Source of the DNA: Spirochaetaceae bacterium
GTDB taxonomy: Bacteria > Spirochaetota > Spirochaetia > Treponematales > Breznakiellaceae
Reading direction: 5' to 3'
Assembly (NCBI GenBank): GCA_031278295.1
Contig: JAITKQ010000066.1
Location: 1-5,222, forward strand
DNA length: 5,222 nt
A program made the translations under genes and the position numbers. The notes under the pieces were generated by a model. It saw only the letters and a list, made by a program, of their open reading frames with translations, searched no databases and was not told the DNA's origin. This document shows positions 1-5,222 of the stretch, in pieces (the stretch's first letter is position 1; each line of letters starts with the position of its first letter).

Positions 1-101
<101 letters not shown>

Positions 102-145
102 CGTTTTTTGTTAGTGTTACTGATTCCGGACGCCGCAAAACAGCG

Positions 146-838
146 TTAATCAGTGTCACCCTGGCGATTCCATGACGGGTCCAGACAGTTTTTCAGCGCC
201 GGATGCCTGAAATTCCAGACGCTGTTACCCGCGAGCGGGCGCAGGGCCTCCACGTCCGCCTCCGTGAAGTAGGGCGGCGAAAGGCGCAGGCTACGGAATT
301 CATGCTCTACACCCGAAGCGCGTACAATCGCGGCGCTTCTTTCGATAAGTCCCGCAATTGCGTTTTTGAGCGGATTTTTGGCATCCGCAGCCTTTGTCAA
401 AAGTTCTGCGTAACGGCCGGGCGCTATTTTCAGATCCATCGCGATATAGTCGGGCCGTGTTTCCCGTGACGACAGCAACTTTTCCAAAACACCGGGGGCG
501 CTTCCGTTTGTGTCGAGCTTTACCGCCAGGCCCAGCCGCTTGATGTACGAAACAAGTTCCGGCAGACTGGGGTACAAGGCGGCCTCCCCGCCGCTCAGCA
601 CCACGCCGCCCAGCACCTCCCGCCGTTTTTTGATGTGCGAAACCGCTTCGATCAGAGGTACAAGGCCGGTGCCGTTTGCCCGCTTCCTTCCTAGTATTAA
701 ATCGCCGTTATGGCACCAGGGGCAACGCATATTGCAAAACGGAAAGAATATGATTGCCGCAAGCCTGCCCGGATAATCGATCAGCGTGGTTTTTTGAAAG
801 CCGACGGCCTGTTTGTCGTCGAAAAATACGTCATTCAC
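146..838 (-). CDS. nrdG: Anaerobic ribonucleoside-triphosphate reductase activating protein (NrdG2-type radical SAM)
   Basis: The 230-residue product is a radical SAM activase. In this family the enzyme uses a [4Fe-4S] cluster and S-adenosylmethionine to make the glycyl radical of class III ribonucleotide reductase (NrdD), which makes deoxynucleotides without oxygen in the cytoplasm. The cluster motif is CxxxCxxC at Cys35, Cys39 and Cys42 (FCNMRCPWCHN). It is followed by the SAM-binding SGGE at 82-85, LDTNG at 108-112 and MDLK at 134-137. The N-terminal GFQKTTLIDYPG and the C-terminal LDP are typical of the NrdG2 subfamily, and the length is normal. The start is GTG, because no other in-frame start fits before the conserved N-terminus. 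An AGGAG lies about 11 nt upstream, inside the end of hemW. The gene overlaps hemW by 8 nt, so coupled translation is likely. nrdD is not in the window. Activase family is sure; the exact partner is inferred, since related activases serve other glycyl-radical enzymes. Confidence 0.9.
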   Translation of the reverse strand: MNDVFFDDKQAVGFQKTTLIDYPGRLAAIIFFPFCNMRCPWCHNGDLILGRKRANGTGLVPLIEAVSHIKKRREVLGGVVLSGGEAALYPSLPELVSYIKRLGLAVKLDTNGSAPGVLEKLLSSRETRPDYIAMDLKIAPGRYAELLTKAADAKNPLKNAIAGLIERSAAIVRASGVEHEFRSLRLSPPYFTEADVEALRPLAGNSVWNFRHPALKNCLDPSWNRQGDTD

Positions 839-2009
839 GGGGCAAAAGGCTCCTGTCCATCTCGGTAAAACATTCCGTCAAAAAACGGTTTAACATTAAC
901 AAGCCTTCCCTGTTGAGGGCGCATAGGCCGTTCCGCATTTTTCCCCGTGCCCGCCACCTGGCAAGGGTTTCGGGGACAAGGCTTTCGAGCGCACAGCCGA
1001 ATCTTTGCCGGAACAGGGCGGCGTCCGGCCCTTCGGCGTAACGAAAGCCCATTAAAAAACTTTCCCTGATTAAGGTGTTACGGTCAAGGTGTTCCGTGAC
1101 GGTTTCCGTGCCGGGTACTGAAATATAGCGGCGGACATCGGTCTTTACCGTTCGCCGCAGGCCGGAAAGCGTCGCGCCGCCGCCCCGGACGATCGTGCCC
1201 GAAGCGGAAGGCCCCGCGCCAAGCCAGGTGCCCATCCGCCAGTACACGATGTTGTGCGCCGAGCGTTTGCCGTCCGGCGCAAAGTTTGAAACCTCGTACT
1301 GGCGGTATCCGGCGGCCTCCAGAAAATCACGCCCCGCGATCCAGAGCCTTGCCGCCTGCTCCGCAGGCGGCAAGGCAAGCTTTGACAAGGACGCATTCCG
1401 GTAGAGTGGTGTTTTTTCTTCCACCGTTAAATCGTACAGGGATACGTGGGACGGCCCGTAACGGAGCAGCGTTTCGATGTCGCGGAGCAGGACGGACTCA
1501 TCCTGGGCAGGGAGGCCTGAGATCAGGTCGGCGGAAAAGGAGCCCCCGTAAGCCTCGTTCAGCAGCGCAAGAGCCGCACCGAGCCGCCGGACGTTGCCCT
1601 GCCTGCCGATGGCGCGGCGGGCCCATTCGTCAAAAGTCTGCACGCCGCAGCTTATCCGTGTTACCCCGCCCTCCCGGCAGACACGTAAAAAATTTTCGTC
1701 AAGTGATTCCGGATTCACCTCGACGGTAAACTCTCCGGGAGGATGCCGGCCACCTGCGGTGGACAGGAAGCCGAGCAGTGTTTTCATCCGTTGCGGGCCA
1801 AGCAGGGACGGCGTCCCGCCGCCTATGTAAACGCTTGCCGGTTCCGTTACATGAAAGGCCCTAAGCTGCCCGCCTATGTCTTCAAGTAGCTTTTCGGTAA
1901 AAAGATCAAACAGCCTGCCGGAACCGGTTCCGGCAGGCAGGGAGTAAAAATCACAGTAGTCACATTTTTTCGCACAGAACGGAATATGGATGTATAGGGA
2001 CGCTGTCAC
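831..2009 (-). CDS. hemW: Radical SAM family haem chaperone HemW (HemN-like)
   Basis: The 392-residue product belongs to the HemN/HemW radical SAM family. HemW proteins bind haem and deliver it to membrane respiratory enzymes. They were long misannotated as oxygen-independent coproporphyrinogen III oxidase. The cluster motif is Cys12, Cys16, Cys19 in CAKKCDYCDF. Position 21 is Phe, whereas true HemN has a fourth Cys there, which favours HemW. Further family motifs are YIGGGTPS (61-68), NPES (99-102), GVQTFDE (122-128), DLISGLP (161-167), YEVSNFA (238-244), HNxxYW (252-257) and LGAGPSASG (263-271). The HemN_C-like domain follows from about residue 305. Length is typical. The start is GTG; an in-frame TAG a few codons upstream rules out a longer form, and the N-terminus SLYIHIPFC is canonical. 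The RBS is weak: AAAGGG only 2 nt from GTG. The gene follows ald by 83 nt and overlaps nrdG. Two long perfect palindromes lie in the frame (see repeats). Confidence 0.92.
   Translation of the reverse strand: MTASLYIHIPFCAKKCDYCDFYSLPAGTGSGRLFDLFTEKLLEDIGGQLRAFHVTEPASVYIGGGTPSLLGPQRMKTLLGFLSTAGGRHPPGEFTVEVNPESLDENFLRVCREGGVTRISCGVQTFDEWARRAIGRQGNVRRLGAALALLNEAYGGSFSADLISGLPAQDESVLLRDIETLLRYGPSHVSLYDLTVEEKTPLYRNASLSKLALPPAEQAARLWIAGRDFLEAAGYRQYEVSNFAPDGKRSAHNIVYWRMGTWLGAGPSASGTIVRGGGATLSGLRRTVKTDVRRYISVPGTETVTEHLDRNTLIRESFLMGFRYAEGPDAALFRQRFGCALESLVPETLARWRARGKMRNGLCALNREGLLMLNRFLTECFTEMDRSLLPRE
1346..1376. repeat. 14-bp perfect inverted repeat inside hemW
   Basis: The arms GCCTTGCCGCCTGC (1346-1359) and GCAGGCGGCAAGGC (1363-1376) are perfectly complementary around a 3-nt TCC loop. 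The repeat lies in frame over HemW residues about 211-221 (LALPPAEQAAR), in the stretch before the EAAGY segment. In mRNA it would be a very stable GC-rich hairpin. There is no T-run after it on either strand, so it is not a normal terminator. The reading frame is intact across it. Confidence 0.85.
1913..1938. repeat. 26-bp perfect palindrome near the 5' end of hemW
   Basis: The half-site GCCTGCCGGAACC (1913-1925) is followed directly by its exact complement (1926-1938), giving a 26-bp palindrome with no spacer. It encodes HemW residues about 24-32 (LPAGTGSGR), the variable loop just after the iron-sulfur motif. The RNA could fold into a stem of about 11 bp early in the gene, which might slow translation. 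Whether it is a repeat element, a protein binding site or chance cannot be told from one copy. Confidence 0.88.
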
Positions 2010-2054
2010 GGCCCTTTCATGCTAACGCTTGTGCGGGATTTTAACTACGGGGAT

Positions 2055-2078
2055 TTGCCGCTTCTGTAGACGCGGCAA
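2055..2078 (-). other. Hairpin in the ald-hemW spacer
   Basis: The arms TTGCCGC (2055-2061) and GCGGCAA (2072-2078) form a perfect 7-bp stem with a 10-nt loop, 14 nt after the ald stop. No U-tract follows in the transcribed direction, so it is a poor intrinsic terminator. It may stabilise the ald mRNA end or partly reduce readthrough into hemW. The rest of the 83-nt spacer shows no clear promoter. Confidence 0.45.
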
Positions 2079-2092
2079 GCGGTACGCTTTGG

Positions 2093-3205
2093 TCATTTTA
2101 TTATATCGGCGGCGGTCTTGAGCGGAAGGCCGAAGGTCCGGGCCACGCTGGGGTACGTAACTTCGCCTCTGTACGTGTTCAAGCCAAAGAGCAGAGCCGT
2201 GTTTTCCAGGCAGGCTTTTTCCACGCCCTTGTTGGCAAGCTGGAGGCCGTAGCCTATAGTCGCGTTGTTCAGGGCAAATGTGGAAGTCCGCGCGTAAGCG
2301 CCCGGCATATTCGCCACACAGTAGTGTAGTATGTCGTCAACGACGAATACCGGATCGGCGTGGCTTGTCGGATGGGATGTTTCGAAGCAGCCGCCCTGAT
2401 CGATGGCGACATCAACAAGAATCGCGCCCTTTTTCATCTTTTTCAGATGTTCGCGGCGTACCAGCTTGGGCGCTTTGGCGCCTGGTATCAGCACAGCGCC
2501 GATCACGATGTCCGCGTTTTTAATGTAGGTTTCCAGCGCGACCTCGTCGTTGTAAACGGCCTTTACGTTGGCCGGCAGGATTTCGTCCAGGTACTCAAGG
2601 CGTTGCAGGTTTATGTCCAGTATGGTAACGTCCGCGCCGAGTCCGGCGGCGGTCCAGGCCGCGTTGGCGCCGACGGAGCCGCCGCCAAGTATCAGGATGT
2701 TTGCCGGCGCGACTCCCGTTACGCCCATCGGCAGGAGCCCCCTCCCCCCCTGGGTCCTCGCGGAATAGAAAGCTCCCATCAGCGCGGCCATCCTGCCGGC
2801 CACCTCGCTCATCGGTTTAAGGAGCGGCAGGGCCCGTCCGTCCTGCACCGTTTCGTAAGCCAGGGCTATGATTTTACGTTTCAGGCAGGCGTCAAGCAGC
2901 GGCCTATCCGCCGCGAAGTGGAAATAGGTGTATACAAGCTGATTTTCCTGCATCAACCCGTACTCCGATTCGAGGGGTTCCTTTACCTTGATAAGCATTT
3001 CGGCGGATTTCCAAACCTCGGCGGCGGTGTTTAAAATTACCGCACCTGCCGCCTTGTACTCATCATCCGTGATCGCGGAACCAAGACCCGCGCCCTTCTC
3101 GACACAAACGCTGTGCCCCACGTCCACGTAGGCCCGCACCGCATTGGGCGTAAGCCCTACCCTAAATTCATTATTTTTAATCTCTTTTGGGCATCCTATT
3201 TTCAT
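2093..3205 (-). CDS. ald: Alanine dehydrogenase
   Basis: The 370-residue product catalyses reversible oxidative deamination of L-alanine with NAD+ to pyruvate, ammonia and NADH, in the cytoplasm. Substrate-site residues match the family: Arg15 (EFRVG), Lys75 (KVKEP) and His96 (YFHFA) at the positions usual for Ald, and the catalytic Asp at 269 in VDVAIDQGGC. The NAD-binding Rossmann glycine loop is ILGGGSVGANAA (about 172-183), with the ribose-binding Asp in ILD at 195-197. GAVLIPGAKAPKLV and HYCVANMPGA are further signatures. The longest frame begins at a TTG (3215-3217), but I choose the ATG at 3203-3205: GGAG lies 6 nt upstream of it, the protein then begins MKIGCPKEIKNNE as relatives do, and residue numbering falls into register. 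The gene lies downstream of the alanine symporter on the same strand, so uptake and breakdown of alanine are encoded together. It probably also has its own promoter. Confidence 0.96.
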   Translation of the reverse strand: MKIGCPKEIKNNEFRVGLTPNAVRAYVDVGHSVCVEKGAGLGSAITDDEYKAAGAVILNTAAEVWKSAEMLIKVKEPLESEYGLMQENQLVYTYFHFAADRPLLDACLKRKIIALAYETVQDGRALPLLKPMSEVAGRMAALMGAFYSARTQGGRGLLPMGVTGVAPANILILGGGSVGANAAWTAAGLGADVTILDINLQRLEYLDEILPANVKAVYNDEVALETYIKNADIVIGAVLIPGAKAPKLVRREHLKKMKKGAILVDVAIDQGGCFETSHPTSHADPVFVVDDILHYCVANMPGAYARTSTFALNNATIGYGLQLANKGVEKACLENTALLFGLNTYRGEVTYPSVARTFGLPLKTAADIIK

Positions 3206-3211
3206 AACATT

Positions 3212-3215
3212 CTCC
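3212..3215 (-). promoter_or_regulatory. Ribosome binding site of ald (sets the start)
   Basis: GGAG on the minus strand lies 6 nt upstream of the ATG at 3203-3205. It would be inside the coding frame if the upstream TTG were used, so it supports the shorter 370-residue protein. Confidence 0.8.
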
Positions 3216-3266
3216 AAGTTGTAATATTGCCGAAACGTTTACAAAGTTAATTTGCAAATGACAGCG

Positions 3267-3288
3267 AGCCAAAACAAAGATTTTGGCT
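3267..3288. promoter_or_regulatory. Dyad in the ald leader, candidate operator or leader hairpin
   Basis: AGCCAAAA (3267-3274) and TTTTGGCT (3281-3288) form a perfect 8-bp inverted repeat with a 6-nt loop. It lies just downstream of the predicted ald transcription start. The 7-mer AGCCAAA occurs again at 3324-3330, over the predicted -35 box. That placement suits a regulator binding site, though the RNA could also fold. On the plus strand the dyad is followed 4-5 nt later by a T-run (AAGCTTTTTT), but no plus-strand gene is present to terminate. Confidence 0.45.
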
Positions 3289-3299
3289 TAAGCTTTTTT

Positions 3300-3329
3300 A
3301 ATATAATAAAAGCGGCATATTTTAGCCAA
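3300..3329 (-). promoter_or_regulatory. Probable sigma-70-type promoter of ald
   Basis: On the minus strand, TTGGCT (3324-3329) and TATATT (3300-3305) are spaced by 18 nt and resemble -35 and -10 boxes. A start near 3293 would give a leader of about 88 nt. The surrounding DNA is AT-rich. Overlapping alternatives such as TATTAT exist, so the exact -10 is uncertain. Confidence 0.45.
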
Positions 3330-3374
3330 ACTCACCGCCGGACGCCTTAATTCAAACAGGTAAATGTTTAATCG

Positions 3375-3391
3375 GGCGCCGCTTACGCGCC
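3375..3391. other. GC-rich hairpin in the agcS-ald spacer
   Basis: GGCGC (3375-3379) and GCGCC (3387-3391) form a short stem around a 7-nt loop. A second small dyad, AAGGT and ACCTT with a TTTT loop, lies at 3411-3424. No T-run follows either in the direction of transcription. They may contribute to the folded 3' end of the agcS transcript. Confidence 0.25.
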
Positions 3392-3426
3392 GCTACCGCC
3401 TGTGATCTTAAAGGTTTTTACCTTAC

Positions 3427-3453
3427 CGGTTCAAGGGCGCGCTGCCTGAACCG
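3427..3453 (-). terminator. Stem-loop after agcS, possible terminator without a U-tract
   Basis: CGGTTCA plus GG (with a one-base bulge) pairs with CC plus TGAACCG, around an 8-nt GC-rich loop, 13 nt after the agcS stop. The downstream transcribed sequence is not U-rich, so it departs from a standard intrinsic terminator. It could be an mRNA-stabilising 3' hairpin, or allow partial readthrough into ald. Confidence 0.4.
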
Positions 3454-3466
3454 CTATTTAACAGAA

Positions 3467-4849
3467 TCAAAGGTCCCCGCGTAACGGGATCGGCGTATTA
3501 TCGATTTCGTCTATACGATTTTCGTACACATAGTACTTTGTCATTTTGGCGATTTCCGGACTCAGTAACAGTATGGCGATGATGTTCGGGATGGTCATCA
3601 GCGCGTTTAGCGCGTCCGCCAGGTCCCAAACGACGCCGATCGTCAGAACCGTTCCCAAGAATGTAAAGATAACGTAGATCACGCGGTACGGGATATTGCT
3701 TTTTGGCCCAAACAGGTATTCCGCGCCTTTTTCACCGTAGTACGACCAGCCAAGTATCGTGGAAAACGCGAAGGTAAACAGGCCAAACGTTAAAACGATT
3801 GTTCCAAAAATCGGGATTTGATCAAACGCGGCATGTGTGAGCCTGCCGCCGTCGTTAAGCGATTCGATGCTGCCGTTGGCAACCACGGAAGTAACAACGA
3901 CAAGGCCGCTTAGAAGGCATATCACCACCGTGTCCCAGAAAGTGCCGGTACTTGAAACCAGAGCCTGACGTACCGGATTCCGTGTTTTGGCGGCCGCGGC
4001 AACGATGGGCGCGGAACCCATGCCCGATTCGTTTGAAAAGAGTCCCCGTGCTATGCCGTAACGCGCCGCGCTCATCAGCGTGGACGCTACAAAACCGCCG
4101 CCCATTGCATTAGGGTTAAAAGCCGCGCCAAGTATCGTCTGAATAGCGGTGCCCAAAAACCTGTAATTGATTACCAGTATCGTGATGCAGCCTACCACGT
4201 ACAGTACCGACATGAACGGCACGAGGGCTACGCAGACCTTTGTTATCCATTTGAGTCCGCCTATCAGTACGAGCGCGACCAGGAAGGTCAGGATCAAGCC
4301 GGTAATCCATTTGGGGATATTGAACGTTTCGTTTACAAGATTCGCGACCGCGTTGGACTGTACGCCGTCGCCGATGCCGAAGGCCGCCAACGCGGCAAAA
4401 ATAGCGAACAGTACGCCGAGCCATTTCATTTTTAGCCCGCGTTCCAGCGCAAACATGGCGCCGCCCAGCATCATCCCTTCCTCATCCTTTACACGGTACT
4501 TTACCGCGATAAGGCTTTCCGCGTACTTTGTAGAAATTCCTAATATGCCGGCAATCCACATCCAAAAAACCGCTCCCGGCCCGCCCAGCGCGATAGCCGT
4601 GCCAACCCCGATGATATTCCCGGTCCCTATGGTGGACGCCAGGGCGGTCGTCAACGCGCCGAATTGCGAGACATCCCCGCTTCCGTCAGCGTCCTTTGTT
4701 ACAGACAGCTTTATGCCCAGTCCGAGTTTGCGCTGAATGAAACCTGTTCGTATAGTCATAAACAGGTGCGTTCCAAACAACAGCACAAGTAACCAAGGTC
4801 CCCACAGCCAGCCGTCAAGCGTACCTACAATTTTTGCCAATGATTCCAC
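3467..4849 (-). CDS. agcS: Sodium:alanine/glycine symporter (AGCS family)
   Basis: The 460-residue integral membrane protein matches the alanine or glycine:cation symporter family, which imports L-alanine (also D-alanine or glycine) with sodium across the inner membrane. Family signatures are clear: TALASTIGTGNIIGVGTAIA (68-87), GGPGAVFWMW (89-98), ARGLFSNESGMGSAP (267-281) and GWSYYGEKG (367-375). Hydrophobic segments lie near residues 17-33, 66-88, 92-106, 143-160, 181-198, 204-228, 296-323, 346-367, 388-411 and 415-431, about the 10-11 expected. Length is within the usual 440-490. The start is GTG at 4847-4849, with a strong AGGAGG 7 nt upstream. A good promoter lies about 50 nt before the start. 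ald, 261 nt downstream on the same strand, makes alanine the most likely substrate; that assignment is inferred, since family members differ in preference. Confidence 0.95.
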   Translation of the reverse strand: MESLAKIVGTLDGWLWGPWLLVLLFGTHLFMTIRTGFIQRKLGLGIKLSVTKDADGSGDVSQFGALTTALASTIGTGNIIGVGTAIALGGPGAVFWMWIAGILGISTKYAESLIAVKYRVKDEEGMMLGGAMFALERGLKMKWLGVLFAIFAALAAFGIGDGVQSNAVANLVNETFNIPKWITGLILTFLVALVLIGGLKWITKVCVALVPFMSVLYVVGCITILVINYRFLGTAIQTILGAAFNPNAMGGGFVASTLMSAARYGIARGLFSNESGMGSAPIVAAAAKTRNPVRQALVSSTGTFWDTVVICLLSGLVVVTSVVANGSIESLNDGGRLTHAAFDQIPIFGTIVLTFGLFTFAFSTILGWSYYGEKGAEYLFGPKSNIPYRVIYVIFTFLGTVLTIGVVWDLADALNALMTIPNIIAILLLSPEIAKMTKYYVYENRIDEIDNTPIPLRGDL

Positions 4850-4856
4850 TCCCTAT

Positions 4857-4862
4857 CCTCCT
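4857..4862 (-). promoter_or_regulatory. Ribosome binding site of agcS
   Basis: AGGAGG on the minus strand, 7 nt upstream of the GTG at 4847-4849, is a consensus Shine-Dalgarno sequence. It confirms the non-ATG start. Confidence 0.88.
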
Positions 4863-4897
4863 GTAAACCGGCTGATTGCACAATTTATTTTGCTTAA

Positions 4898-4926
4898 AGT
4901 GTAAATCGTGATTCCGTTCCGGTCAA
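4898..4926 (-). promoter_or_regulatory. Sigma-70-type promoter of agcS
   Basis: TTGACC (4921-4926) and TACACT (4898-4903) are separated by exactly 17 nt on the minus strand. The -35 matches five of six consensus bases and the -10 four of six. A start near 4891 leaves a leader of about 40 nt that includes the AGGAGG. The -35 borders an AT-rich palindrome cluster. Confidence 0.65.
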
Positions 4927-4968
4927 GAAATATTTCTTTAAAATATATTTTGTCTGAAAATATATTTT
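4925..4968. promoter_or_regulatory. AT-rich palindrome cluster upstream of the agcS -35
   Basis: Three short perfect palindromes sit in a row: AAGAAATATTTCTT (4925-4938, overlapping the -35 by two bases), AAAATATATTTT (4940-4951) and the same 12-mer again (4957-4968). The two identical copies start 17 nt apart. This could be a set of regulator sites, or an UP-element-like AT tract. In DNA this AT-rich such palindromes also arise by chance, so the call is tentative. Confidence 0.4.
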
Positions 4969-5076
4969 TGTTATGTGGAAAATATCCGCTGCAATATTCG
5001 CGGCAACAACAATCTTGTATAAATATACTAGATAAATATGTATTACGCATATATATTCAATATTTCAGTATAATAG

Positions 5077-5108
5077 AGTTGTTCAGAAACCTCAGTTTCT
5101 GAACAACT
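5077..5108. repeat. 14-bp perfect inverted repeat upstream of agcS
   Basis: AGTTGTTCAGAAAC (5077-5090) and GTTTCTGAACAACT (5095-5108) are perfectly complementary around a 4-nt loop CTCA. No T-run follows directly on either strand. Both arms carry TGTTCA or its complement, also present in both arms of the neighbouring terminator stem. It could be a second terminator-like hairpin, a REP/MITE-type dispersed repeat, or a binding site. The rest of 4969-5076 is AT-rich and shows no convincing gene. Confidence 0.75.
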
Positions 5109-5115
5109 TCCGCTG

Positions 5116-5175
5116 AAAAACCTGTTCAAGAACCCGTGGGCTTTTGCCCACATTCAAATAGGTTATTGAACAAGT
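5116..5175 (-). terminator. Intrinsic terminator of an off-window minus-strand gene
   Basis: Read on the minus strand, ACTTGTTCAA (5175-5166) pairs over 10 bp, with one G-U, with TTGAACAGGT (5129-5120). After a 1x1 internal loop AACC pairs with GGTT. A 9-nt bulge then leads to an apical stem GTGGGC/GCCCAC with an AAAA loop. The outer stem runs into TTTTT (5120-5116). This is a well-formed, long Rho-independent terminator. It implies a gene to the right whose end lies at or beyond 5222. It also insulates agcS from upstream transcription. Confidence 0.65.
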
Positions 5176-5222
5176 CCAATTTAAATAATAATACGTGATT
5201 TGCGGGATTGACGAAATTATCC

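Noticed and set aside
119..154. 7-bp inverted repeat (ACTGATT/AATCAGT) around the nrdG stop as a terminator
   Set aside because: The stem is short with a long loop and is followed by A-rich, not U-rich, RNA in the transcribed direction.
831..2009. Annotation as coproporphyrinogen III oxidase HemN
   Set aside because: The fourth Cys of the HemN CxxxCxxCxC motif is replaced by Phe21, and the length and HNxxYW motif fit HemW.
2360..3034. 224-codon plus-strand frame opposite ald
   Set aside because: It is a shadow of a clearly functional ald; the translated product shows no family features and codon bias explains its openness.
3229..3242. CcpA cre-like site (TGTAAACGTTTCGG on the minus strand) upstream of ald
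   Set aside because: The first 11 positions fit the cre consensus but the last three do not; AAACGTTT is only an 8-bp palindrome, too weak to call.
4167..4736. 189-codon plus-strand frame opposite agcS
   Set aside because: It is an antisense shadow of the symporter, with low-complexity Ser/Pro/Ala-rich translation and no RBS.
4853..5050. 65-codon minus-strand frame just before agcS
   Set aside because: It spans the agcS promoter, has no RBS, ends inside the agcS Shine-Dalgarno region, and has AT-driven composition with no recognisable domain.
5069..5074. Perfect TATAAT on the plus strand
   Set aside because: There is no matching -35 at a usable distance and no plus-strand gene follows; AT-rich DNA gives such hits easily.
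4908..5102. 64-codon plus-strand frame in the AT-rich spacer
   Set aside because: It has no RBS or family resemblance, overlaps the palindromes and promoter, and fits chance in AT-rich DNA.

Overview
This window looks like an ordinary chromosomal stretch from an anaerobic or facultatively anaerobic bacterium. It carries four complete genes, all on the minus strand. The organism cannot be named from the sequence. Coding DNA is moderately GC-rich, spacers are AT-rich, and there is an activase of the kind that serves the oxygen-sensitive class III ribonucleotide reductase. That fits gut-type anaerobes such as treponemes or clostridia; a treponeme-like spirochaete is my weak guess, not a result.

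Layout, left to right. Bases 1-101 are almost pure C followed by pure G, which I read as a sequencing or assembly artefact at a contig end. Next come nrdG (146-838, glycyl-radical activase for anaerobic ribonucleotide reductase) and hemW (831-2009, radical SAM haem chaperone). They overlap by 8 nt and form a tight two-gene unit. hemW contains two strikingly long perfect inverted repeats. An 83-nt spacer with a hairpin separates hemW from ald (alanine dehydrogenase, 2093-3205; I place its start four codons downstream of the longest frame). A 261-nt spacer holds a GC-rich hairpin behind agcS, a plausible ald promoter, and three copies of a 7-mer that may be an operator. agcS (3467-4849) encodes a sodium:alanine/glycine symporter. 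Upstream of it is about 370 nt of AT-rich non-coding DNA with a good sigma-70-type promoter, a cluster of short palindromes, a 14-bp inverted repeat, and a terminator pointing leftwards that probably ends a minus-strand gene beyond the right edge.

How the genes work together. Transcription order is agcS, ald, hemW, nrdG. AgcS would import L-alanine (or glycine) with sodium. Ald would interconvert alanine with pyruvate and ammonia, giving NADH in the catabolic direction, so the pair can feed alanine into central metabolism. HemW and NrdG share the radical SAM fold and the overlap, but act in different pathways.

I found no mobile element gene, CRISPR array, RNA gene, toxin-antitoxin pair or new system. 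The points worth a second look are the palindromes in hemW, the candidate operators at the two alanine genes, and the inverted-repeat cluster at the right end.
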